A stretch of DNA of 64,000 bases from Streptomyces abyssomicinicus (GTDB taxonomy: Bacteria; Actinomycetota; Actinomycetes; Streptomycetales; Streptomycetaceae), in NCBI RefSeq assembly GCF_008974245.1, contig NZ_BBZI01000009.1, forward strand, positions 1 to 64,000, in the 5' to 3' direction. Positions within the stretch are counted from its first letter, which is position 1. Each line of letters opens with the position of its first letter. Below the pieces are notes generated by a model that was given only the letters and a program-made list of their open reading frames with translations, had not been told where the DNA came from and searched no databases. Of this stretch, positions 7,727 to 15,346 are shown in pieces. A program made the position numbers and the translations under genes.

Positions 7727-8533
7727 GCGGGCCTTCCGGATCGAGGGAGGGTGGCGACCGGAGCGTGATCGCCGCATGCCCATGCTGATCGCGCGGGCGG
7801 CGCCGCACCGTCCGGTGTTGCTCCGTACGGGAAGGCAGTTCGGCCGCCCAGGTGCCGGACCGGGCTTCCCCGCTCCGCGTGGGGTGATATCCGCGTCGCC
7901 GGCGCGCGGTTTGACCCATGACCCTGGCGGGGGTGTGGGGCTGACGTCCTGTTCGTCCGCGAGTCGGCGGGACACCCGGGGCAGCGCCCGGCAGGCGCGG
8001 GCCCGAGCGGCGCATGCGCCGGGTCGACCGTGTTGGCGCGGGGCGGGAGCGGGTCCACGGTGCGGGGCAGCGGCGTCGCGGTGGCCGGGACGCGCCTCGG
8101 GGCGGCGCGAGGGCCAGGGCTGCGGCTTGGGACAGCGTAAGAGGCCTGGGCAGCGCGGCGATCCGGGGCTGTGCCTGGGGCGGTGGGCGGGTGCCGGGCC
8201 GGGGACGCCTCGGGCGGGCAGCGGGCGGTGCCGTGCGGGGAAGGGGCCGCCGCACGGGGCGCGTGCGGTCGCGGCGCTCCGGGGCCGCGGCCCGGGGCGG
8301 AGCGTGAGCGTGATCGGGGTCCTCGCGTCGCAGCGCGAAGGGCGCGGGGCTCAGGGGCGGGGCACCGCTCCGCGGCGGGCTCGGAGCAGGAACAGGGGCC
8401 GGAGCAGGAACAGGGGCCGGTGCAGGGGCCGGTGGGTCATCGGTCCTGGTCCCGCGACCGGGACCGGGACCGGGAGCGGGACCGGGACCGGGACCGGGAG
8501 CGGGACCGGGACCGGGACGGCGGCGGTACGGCG
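7727..8533. other. Gene-poor, repeat-rich gap
   Basis: About 800 bases between the VWA-protein start and the ilvD terminator. Open frames exist on both strands but have no ribosome site, no recognisable domain and mostly Arg/Gly/Ala composition. The left end must hold the promoter of the VWA gene. The right end holds simple repeats, listed separately. I see no RNA gene. Confidence 0.6.
8383..8519. repeat. 18-bp duplication followed by a hexanucleotide array
   Basis: GAGCAGGAACAGGGGCCG occurs twice in tandem (8383-8400, 8401-8418). From 8453 there are about eleven copies of GGGACC, some changed to GGGAGC. It lies just downstream of the ilvD terminator. Confidence 0.8.
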
Positions 8534-8562
8534 CCGCCCGCGAGGGTGAACCTCGCGGGCGG
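8534..8562 (-). terminator. Terminator of ilvD
   Basis: A 12-bp perfect stem (8534-8545 with 8551-8562) with the loop GTGAA lies directly downstream of the ilvD stop on the minus strand. Confidence 0.75.
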
Positions 8563-8580
8563 ACGGTGTGACGGGGCGGA

Positions 8581-10434
8581 TCAGCCGAGGAGGGAGACGT
8601 CGCGGACGGCGCCCTTGTCGGCGCTGGTGGCCATGGCGGCGTAGGCCCGCAGGGCCGCGGAGACCTTGCGGTCGCGGGCGCGCGGAGCGTAGCGGCCGCC
8701 CAGCGCCTCGCGGCGCGCGGCCAGTTCCTCGTCGGAGACCAGCAGCTCGATCGTCCGGTTCGGGATGTCGATGCGGATCCGGTCGCCGTCCTCGACGAGC
8801 GCGATCGCGCCGCCGGACGCCGCCTCCGGGGAGGCGTGCCCGATGGAGAGCCCGGACGTGCCTCCGGAGAACCGCCCGTCGGTGACCAGCGCGCATGCCT
8901 TGCCGAGACCGCGGCCCTTGAGGAAGGAGGTCGGGTAGAGCATCTCCTGCATGCCGGGGCCGCCCTTGGGGCCCTCGTAGCGGATGACCACCACGTCGCC
9001 CTCGGTCACCTGCTTGTTCAGGATCTTCTCGACGGCCTCCTCCTGCGACTCGCAGACCACCGCGGGACCCTCGAAGGTCCAGATGGACTCGTCGACGCCG
9101 GCCGTCTTGACGACGCAGCCGTCGACGGCGAGGTTGCCGCGCAGCACGGCCAGGCCGCCGTCCTTGGAGTAGGCGTGCTCGGCGGAGCGGATGCAGCCGT
9201 TCTCGGCGTCGGTGTCCAGCGCCTCCCAGCGCTCGGACTGCGAGAACGCCTCGGCGGAGCGGACGCAGCCGGGGGCGGCGTGCCAGAGCTCGACGGCCTC
9301 GGGGGACGGTGAGCCGCCGCGGACGTCCCAGGTCTTCAGCCAGTCGTCGAGCGAGGCGCTGTGGACCGAGTTGACGTCCTCGTTGAGCAGACCGGCCCGG
9401 TGCAGCTCGCCGAGCAGGGCGGGGATGCCGCCTGCGCGGTGCACGTCCTCCATGTAGTACGTGCGGTCCTTGGCCACGTTGGGCGCGACCTTGGCGAGGC
9501 AGGGGACGCGGCGGGAGACCTCGTTGATCTGCTCCAGTCCGAAGGGGACGCCGGCCTCCTGGGCGGCGGCCAGCAGGTGGAGGATCGTGTTGGTGGAGCC
9601 GCCCATGGCGATGTCCAGCGCCATGGCGTTCTCGAACGCGGCGAGGGTCGCGATGTTGCGCGGCAGGGCCGAGGCGTCGTCCTGGCCGTAGTACCGGTCG
9701 ACCAGGTCCATCACCGTGCGGGCGGCGTCCTCGTAGAGGGCGCGGCGGGCGGTGTGGGTGGCGAGGACCGAGCCGTTGCCCGGCAGGGAGAGGCCGATGG
9801 CCTCGGTCAGGCAGTTCATCGAGTTGGCCGTGAACATGCCCGAACAGCTGCCGCAGGTGGGACAGGCGGACTCCTCGATGCGGAGCATGTCCTCGTCGGA
9901 GACCTTGTCGTTGACCGCCTCGGAGATGGCGTCGACGAGGTCGAGCGTGCGGACGGTGCCGTCGACCAGCGTGGCCCGGCCGGACTCCATCGGGCCGCCG
10001 GAGACGAAGACGGTGGGGATGTCGAGCCGCAGCGCGGCCATCAGCATGCCCGGGGTGATCTTGTCGCAGTTGGAGACGCAGATCATCGCGTCGGCGCAGT
10101 GCGCCTCGACCATGTACTCCACGCTGTCCGCGATCAGGTCGCGGGAGGGGAGGGAGTACAGCATGCCGCCGTGGCCCATGGCGATGCCGTCGTCGACGGC
10201 GATGGTGTTGAACTCGCGCGGGATGCCCCCGGCCGCCGTGACGGCCTCGCTGATGATGCGGCCCACGGGCTGGAGGTGGGTGTGGCCCGGCACGAACTCC
10301 GTGAAGGAGTTGGCGATGGCGATGATCGGCTTCCGGCCGATGTCCGCACCCGGTACACCGGAGGCCCGCATAAGGGCGCGGGCGCCCGCCATGTTGCGGC
10401 CGTGGGTGACTGTGCGGGACCTCAGCTCGGGCAT
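8581..10434 (-). CDS. ilvD: Dihydroxy-acid dehydratase
   Basis: 617 aa, full length. It converts 2,3-dihydroxy-isovalerate and -methylvalerate to the 2-oxo acids in valine and isoleucine synthesis and needs an Fe-S cluster. Cluster cysteines are visible in CVSNCDK and CPTCGSCSGMFTANSMNCL; the C-terminal half has DGRFSGGTSG. The ATG has AAGGAG upstream. Monocistronic, with its own terminator; upstream lies the TetR gene in the same orientation. Confidence 0.97.
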   Translation of the reverse strand: MPELRSRTVTHGRNMAGARALMRASGVPGADIGRKPIIAIANSFTEFVPGHTHLQPVGRIISEAVTAAGGIPREFNTIAVDDGIAMGHGGMLYSLPSRDLIADSVEYMVEAHCADAMICVSNCDKITPGMLMAALRLDIPTVFVSGGPMESGRATLVDGTVRTLDLVDAISEAVNDKVSDEDMLRIEESACPTCGSCSGMFTANSMNCLTEAIGLSLPGNGSVLATHTARRALYEDAARTVMDLVDRYYGQDDASALPRNIATLAAFENAMALDIAMGGSTNTILHLLAAAQEAGVPFGLEQINEVSRRVPCLAKVAPNVAKDRTYYMEDVHRAGGIPALLGELHRAGLLNEDVNSVHSASLDDWLKTWDVRGGSPSPEAVELWHAAPGCVRSAEAFSQSERWEALDTDAENGCIRSAEHAYSKDGGLAVLRGNLAVDGCVVKTAGVDESIWTFEGPAVVCESQEEAVEKILNKQVTEGDVVVIRYEGPKGGPGMQEMLYPTSFLKGRGLGKACALVTDGRFSGGTSGLSIGHASPEAASGGAIALVEDGDRIRIDIPNRTIELLVSDEELAARREALGGRYAPRARDRKVSAALRAYAAMATSADKGAVRDVSLLG

Positions 10435-10537
10435 CGTCGCTCGCTCCTTCGGATAGTTCTGGCAGTAGCCGAGGGTACGCCCGGCATCCACTGGACGGAC
10501 GGGGTTGTCCGGAATGCGGGACGTGATCTGCGCCGCC

Positions 10538-11179
10538 TCACCCGTCGGGGGACAGGCGCCCGCCGGTCAGGTGGTGCTGGAGGACGGGGGCGAGGCGCGC
10601 TATCAGGTCCTCCGGATCGGCGGAGGCCACCGGCTCGACCTTGATGACGTAACGCAGCATCACCACGCCCACCACCTGGGCGGCGGCGAGCTCCGCGCGC
10701 AGCTCCGCGTCGGGGCCGTCGAGCTCCTTGGCGACCTTGCTCAGCACCAGTCCCGCGACCAGGCGGCGGAAGATCGCCGCGGCGGCCTCGTTGCTGACCG
10801 CGGAGCGGATGATGGCGAGCAGCGGAGCCCTCGTCGCGGGGTTCTCCCAGATGCCCAGGAACATCCGGACGAACTGTTCCCCGGCGTGGTCGGGCCGCAC
10901 CTCGGCGAAGGGCTGGGAGCGCAGCACGGGGGCGAAGGCGCCCTCCACCGCCGACTCGAAGACCTGCTCCTTGGTGCCGAAGTAGTGGTGGACCAGCGCC
11001 GGGTCCACCTCGGCGGCCTTGGCGATGCCGCGCACGCTGGCCTTCTCGTAACCGCGCTCGGCGAACACCTCGCGGGCGGCGACCAGGATGCGGTCGCGGG
11101 TGGCGGGGGCACCGGCGGAGGCGGTGGCGCGGGGCGGTCGGCCGCGGCCACGGCGTGGCGCGGACGGCTGGGCGCTCAC
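10538..11179 (-). CDS. TetR-family transcriptional regulator
   Basis: 213 aa. A basic, disordered N-terminus (RRGRGRPPR) is followed by a TetR helix-turn-helix at about residues 28-72 (RDRILVAAREVFAERGY ... VHHYFGTKEQVF) and an all-alpha ligand-binding C-terminal domain. Its GTG overlaps the TGA of the sugar isomerase gene (GTGA), so the two are co-translated. The effector may be linked to the isomerase substrate; that is inference. Confidence 0.9.
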   Translation of the reverse strand: MSAQPSAPRRGRGRPPRATASAGAPATRDRILVAAREVFAERGYEKASVRGIAKAAEVDPALVHHYFGTKEQVFESAVEGAFAPVLRSQPFAEVRPDHAGEQFVRMFLGIWENPATRAPLLAIIRSAVSNEAAAAIFRRLVAGLVLSKVAKELDGPDAELRAELAAAQVVGVVMLRYVIKVEPVASADPEDLIARLAPVLQHHLTGGRLSPDG

Positions 11180-12000
11180 TGGCCGGGGACCCGCAGCGCG
11201 GAGGCCAGGTGGAGGCGGGTGAAGGCCAGCGCCTCCGCCAGGTCCGCCTCGCGCTCCGCGTTGGACATCGCGCGGCGAGTGTTGACCTCGATCACCACAT
11301 GGCCGTCGAAGCCGGATCCGGCAAGCCCTTCCAGCAGCTCCGCGCAGGGCTGGTCGCCGCGGCCGGGGACCAGGTGCTCGTCCTTGGCCGATCCCCTGCC
11401 GTCGGCCAGGTGGACGTGGCCCAGGCGCTCCCCCATCCGGCCGATCATCGCCATGGTGTCGGTGCGGGCGGTGGCGGTGTGGCTGAGATCGATCGTGAAG
11501 TGCCGGTAGTCCTCGTCCGTGGGGTCCCAGCCGGGGGCGTAGGCGAGCATCTCCCGGTCGCGGTAGCGCCAGGGGTACATGTTCTCCACGGCGAACCGGA
11601 TGTCCGTCTCGTCGGCCATCCGCCAGATGCCGGAGACGAAGTCGCGCGCGTACTGGCGCTGCCAGCGGAACGGGGGGTGCACCACGACGGTGGAGGCGCC
11701 GAGCCGCTCGGCCGCGGAGCGGGCGCGCTGGAGCCGGACCCAGGGGTCGCTGGACCAGACGCGCTGCGTGATCAGCAGGCAGGGGGCGTGCACGGCGAGG
11801 ATCGGGATCCCGTGGTGGTCGCTGAGACGGCGCAGCGCCTCGATGTCCTGGCTGATCGGATCGTTCCACACCATGACCTCGACGCCGTCGTAGCCGAGGC
11901 GCGCGGCGATCTCGAAGGCCGTTGCCGTGGACTCCGGATAGACGGAGGCGGTGGACAGCGCGACCTTCGCGTCGGGAATGCGGACGACTGGTTCTGCCAC
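11176..12000 (-). CDS. Sugar phosphate isomerase/epimerase (TIM-barrel, AP endonuclease-2 fold)
   Basis: 274 aa of the xylose-isomerase-like superfamily. Metal-site motifs are visible: AVHAPC, FAVENMYPW (Glu), DLSHTATA, GHVHLADG and HVVIEVNT (final Glu). Substrate unknown. The chosen GTG encodes AEPVVRIP and stands 7 bases after TACTCT, a leaderless arrangement. The frame remains open far upstream, but only through the 24-bp repeat array, which I take as non-coding. Co-transcribed with the TetR regulator. Confidence 0.85.
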   Translation of the reverse strand: MAEPVVRIPDAKVALSTASVYPESTATAFEIAARLGYDGVEVMVWNDPISQDIEALRRLSDHHGIPILAVHAPCLLITQRVWSSDPWVRLQRARSAAERLGASTVVVHPPFRWQRQYARDFVSGIWRMADETDIRFAVENMYPWRYRDREMLAYAPGWDPTDEDYRHFTIDLSHTATARTDTMAMIGRMGERLGHVHLADGRGSAKDEHLVPGRGDQPCAELLEGLAGSGFDGHVVIEVNTRRAMSNAEREADLAEALAFTRLHLASALRVPGQ

Positions 12001-12079
12001 GGCAGCAAGAGTACGGGAGGTGTGCGCGAGCGGCGGGGGCGCGGAGACGGTTCCGGCCGCCCGCGGGACCGCCGATCCG

Positions 12080-13180
12080 GTCGGTGCGCGGGTCGGCTCG
12101 GCCGGGGTTCCCGGTCCGGCTCGGCGGGCGGTGCGCGGGTCGGCTCCCGGCCGGCTCGTCCGGCGGTCCGCCGGCGGACACGCCGCTCGGTTCGCCCGAG
12201 CGGCTCCCGGTCGGTTCGTCCGGTGGTCCGCCGGTCGACTCGTCCGGCGTTGCGCGGGGCGGCTCGGCCGGCGGTGCACCGGGAGGCTCGGCCGGTGGTG
12301 CGCCCGGGTGCTCGTCCGGGCGGCGCCCGACAGCTCATCGCGGGGCGCCGGTGGGCACGCCCCTCGGTTCGTCCGGGCGACTCCCGGTCTGTTCGTCCGG
12401 CGGTGCGCCGGGGAGCTCGTCCGGGCGGCGCCGGCCGGCTTGTCCGGCGGCTCGCCAGGCGGCTCACCGGTCGGTTCATCCCGCAGGGCGCCGGTGGGCA
12501 CGCCGCTCAGCTCGTCCGAGCGGCTCCCGGACAGCTCGTCCGGTGGCTCACCGGTCGACTCGTCCGGCGGTGCGCGGGGCGGCTCGGCCGACGGTGCACC
12601 GAGAAGCTCGTCCGGCGGTGCGCCCGGGTGCTCGTCCGGGCGGCGCCCGACAGCTCATCGCGGGGCGCCGGTGGGCACGCCCCTCGGTTCGTCCGGGCGA
12701 CTCCCGGTCTGTTCGTCCGGCGGTGCGCCGGGCCTCTCGGCCGGGGTTCCCCGTCCGGCTCACCGGTCGGCCCCCGGTCGGCTTGTCCGGCGATGCGCGG
12801 GGCGGCTCCGCCGGCGGTGTGCCGGGAACCTCGTCCGGGCGGCGCCGGCCGGCTTGTCCGGCGGCTCGCCAGGCGGCTCACCGGTCGGTTCATCCCGCAG
12901 GGCACCGGTGGGCACGCCGCTCAGCTCGTCCGAGCGGCTCCCGGACAGCTCATCCCGCGAGGCGCGGGTGGGCACGCAGCTCGGTTCGTCCGGGCGGCGC
13001 CCAGTCAGTTCGTCCGGTGGTGCACCGGGCCGCTCGTCCGGCGATGCACTGGGAGGCTCGGCCGGTGGTGCGGCGGCGGGTCGTCGGGCGGAATCCGGTC
13101 GGCTACCCGTACGCATCGGGTCGGTGCCTGGTCGGGGACCCGGCCGTGCGCAGTCGGTGCCCGGTCGGGTGCCGCCCGTT
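12080..13180. repeat. Degenerate 24-bp minisatellite, about 40 units
   Basis: The unit is roughly GCTCGTCCGGCGGTGCGCCG plus four variable bases; several consecutive units from 12200 to 12415 are exactly 24 bp. Higher-order copies occur: 12297-12412 is identical to 12617-12732 (116 bp), and 12416-12537 matches 12830-12951 with one mismatch (122 bp). Because 24 is a multiple of three, frames stay open on both strands, giving false proteins of Gly/Ser/Pro or Arg/Thr repeats. None has a ribosome site or conserved domain. The array separates the isomerase promoter from the ppx stop. Confidence 0.9.
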
Positions 13181-13260
13181 CGTGAGCGGGGCGGCGGGCG
13201 GGGCGCGGTCACCGGGCCGTCGGGGCGGCAGGCACCGCGGGGGTGGGGTGGGGGCGGCCG

Positions 13261-14190
13261 TCAGCCGGCGAGGTGGTCGAGGCGGCGGAGGATGACGCCC
13301 TCACGCAGGGCCCAGGGGCAGATCTCGACCCGGTCGACGCCGAAGAGGTCGAGCGCCGCCTCGGCGACCAGCGCACCGGCGACGAGCTGCCCGGCGCGCC
13401 CCTCGGAGACCCCGGGCAGCTCCGCGCGCTCCTGCTCGGTCATCGCCGCCAGCTTCGGCACCCAGAGCTCCAGGGCGTCCCGGGACAGCTCCCGCTGCAC
13501 GTAGAGGCCCTCGCCGGAACGGGCCGCGCCGGCCAGCCGGGCCAGCTGCCGGAAGGTCTTGGACGTGGCGACCACGTGGTCGGGGCTGCCGAGGCGGGCG
13601 AACTCGCCGACGGTGCGGGCGATCTCGGCACGCACGTGGCGCCGCAGGGTCCGCACCTCTTCCGGGTCCGGCGGGTCGGCGCGCAGCCAGGCGCCGGACA
13701 GCCGGCCCGCGCCCAGCGGCAGCGAGACGGCCGCGTCGGGTTCCTCGTCGATGCCGTAGGCGATCTCCAGGGAGCCGCCGCCGATGTCCAGCACCAGCAG
13801 GCGTCCGGCCGACCAGCCGAACCAGCGGCGGGCTGCGAGGAAGGTGAGCTTCGCCTCGTCCTCGCCGGACAGCACGCGCAGGTCCACGCCCGTCTCGCGG
13901 TGCACCCGGGCCAGCACCTCGTCGGCGTTGCGGGCCTCGCGCACGGCGGACGTGGCGAACGGCAGGAGCGCCTCGACGCCCTTGTCCTCGGCGGCCCGGG
14001 CCGCCTCCCGGACCACGTGGATCAGCCGGTCGACGCCCGCGGGGCCTATCGCCCCGTCCTCGTCGAGCAGCTGGGCGAGCCGCAGCTCCTCCTTCATCGA
14101 GTGCGCGGGGAGCGGACACGCGCCGGGGTGGGCGTCCACCACCAGCAGGTGGACCGTGTTGGAGCCCACGTCGAGCACACCAAGTCGCAT
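13261..14190 (-). CDS. Ppx/GppA-family phosphatase
   Basis: 309 aa, the short actinobacterial form without a C-terminal HD domain. Actin-like ATPase fold: phosphate-1 loop DVGSNTVHLLV at residues 6-16, FATSAVREARN near 95 and LDIGGGSLEIAYG near 145. The family hydrolyses polyphosphate or (p)ppGpp-type pppGpp. The single-domain form could be an exopolyphosphatase 1 or 2. The ATG follows TACGTT by 7 bases (leaderless), and the gene is divergent from the Cys-rich protein gene. Confidence 0.9.
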   Translation of the reverse strand: MRLGVLDVGSNTVHLLVVDAHPGACPLPAHSMKEELRLAQLLDEDGAIGPAGVDRLIHVVREAARAAEDKGVEALLPFATSAVREARNADEVLARVHRETGVDLRVLSGEDEAKLTFLAARRWFGWSAGRLLVLDIGGGSLEIAYGIDEEPDAAVSLPLGAGRLSGAWLRADPPDPEEVRTLRRHVRAEIARTVGEFARLGSPDHVVATSKTFRQLARLAGAARSGEGLYVQRELSRDALELWVPKLAAMTEQERAELPGVSEGRAGQLVAGALVAEAALDLFGVDRVEICPWALREGVILRRLDHLAG

Positions 14191-14326
14191 ACCCAGAAAC
14201 GTAACCGGCGGCCGGTGAGGCAATCGCCGTAACGGTGGAAGTGTGGGCGGGGAGGGTGTGAGGAACGCGACGTTTCGGGTATCGCGGGGCCGGTCCGGTC
14301 GCCACGGCTCCACTTACCCTGGACGC

Positions 14327-15181
14327 GTGCCCAAGACGAAAAAGGCGAAGGACCACAAGACGGCCACGGCCAAGGCCTCGAAGCGGACGGCCCTGCCGCT
14401 GATCGATGTCCCCGTGCCCGAGGACGACGAGAAGGGCCTCGACTTCCCGCGCGCCTGGGTGGAGTTCCCGGATCCGGCCGACGAGGATCAGGTCTTCCGC
14501 TGCGACCTGACCTGGCTGACCTCGCGCTGGAACTGCGTCTTCGGCAGCGGCTGCCACGGCATCCAGCCGGGCCGCGCCGCGGACGGCTGCTGTTCCCTGG
14601 GCGCCCACTTCTCCGACGAGGAGGACGAGCAGCGGGTCGCCGGGTTCGTCGAGCGGCTCACCCCGGACATCTGGCAGCACCACGCGGAGGGCGCGCGCGG
14701 CGGCTGGGTCTCCGAGGACGACGAGGGTTCCCGTCAGACGCGGCCCTACCAGGGGTCCTGCATCTTCCAGAACCGCCCCGGTTTCGCGGGCGGCGCGGGC
14801 TGCTCGCTGCACATCCTGGCGCTGCGGGAGGGGCGTGAGCCGCTGGAGACCAAGCCGGACGTGTGCTGGCAGCTCCCGGTGCGGCGGACCTTCGACTGGA
14901 TCGACCGGCCCGACGACACGCGCGTGCTCCAGGTCTCCATCGGCGAGTACGACCGCCGGGGGTGGGGGCCGGGCGGGCACGACCTGCACTGGTGGTGCAC
15001 GTCGGCGACGTCGGCGCACGGGGCGGGGGAGCCGGTGTACGTGTCCTACCGGCCGGAGCTGACGGAGCTGATGGGCAAGGCCGGGTACGACCGGCTGGTC
15101 GAGCTCTGCGAACAGCGTCTCGCGGGCCCGGTCCTCGCCCCCCACCCGGCGGACCCCCACCCGGCGGACCCTCAGCCCTGA
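14327..15181 (+). CDS. Cys-rich conserved protein (YkgJ/DUF3109-like pattern)
   Basis: 284 aa. A Lys-rich N-terminus (PKTKKAKDHK) is followed by a Cys/His-dense core: a Cys near 60, CVFGSGCHGI, GCCSLGAHFSDEEDE, GSCIFQNR, GAGCSLHIL and VCWQLPVRR. The GCCS-to-D-x-x-D and C-IF-x-NRP patterns recall YkgJ/DUF3109 proteins, which bind zinc or Fe-S clusters. That link is by eye only. The tail repeats ADPHP. GTG start 6 bases after TACCCT, leaderless; the frame is open upstream but without signals. Confidence 0.8.
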   Translation: MPKTKKAKDHKTATAKASKRTALPLIDVPVPEDDEKGLDFPRAWVEFPDPADEDQVFRCDLTWLTSRWNCVFGSGCHGIQPGRAADGCCSLGAHFSDEEDEQRVAGFVERLTPDIWQHHAEGARGGWVSEDDEGSRQTRPYQGSCIFQNRPGFAGGAGCSLHILALREGREPLETKPDVCWQLPVRRTFDWIDRPDDTRVLQVSIGEYDRRGWGPGGHDLHWWCTSATSAHGAGEPVYVSYRPELTELMGKAGYDRLVELCEQRLAGPVLAPHPADPHPADPQP

Positions 15182-15211
15182 CGCCCTCGCGCCCGGCCGC
15201 ACGCCCACTGC

Positions 15212-15315
15212 CCTGCGGGCGGCCGTGCGCCTGCCGTTCCCCTGCGAGCGGCCGGATGGTTGCCGCTTCCCTGCGAGCGGCCGGATGGTTGCCGCTCCCC
15301 TGCGGGCGGCGCGAC
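15212..15315. repeat. 29-bp tandem repeat, four copies
   Basis: Copies begin at 15212, 15241, 15270 and 15299, each with CCTGCG(G/A)GCGG. The two middle copies differ at only one or two bases. It fills the space between two convergent genes, where a terminator would be expected. No simple hairpin dominates. Confidence 0.85.
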
Positions 15316-15346
15316 GTGACCGAGCGGACCGCATCCGGAACGGGGC

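Noticed and set aside
7725..8549. 274-residue plus-strand ORF in the gap after the VWA gene
   Set aside because: Arg/Gly/Ala composition, runs into the hexanucleotide repeat, starts on the antisense of another start codon and has no ribosome site.
11155..13504. Several 440-680 residue ORFs on both strands over the 24-bp array
   Set aside because: They arise because the repeat period is a multiple of three and the DNA is GC-rich; all overlap each other and real genes and show no start signals.
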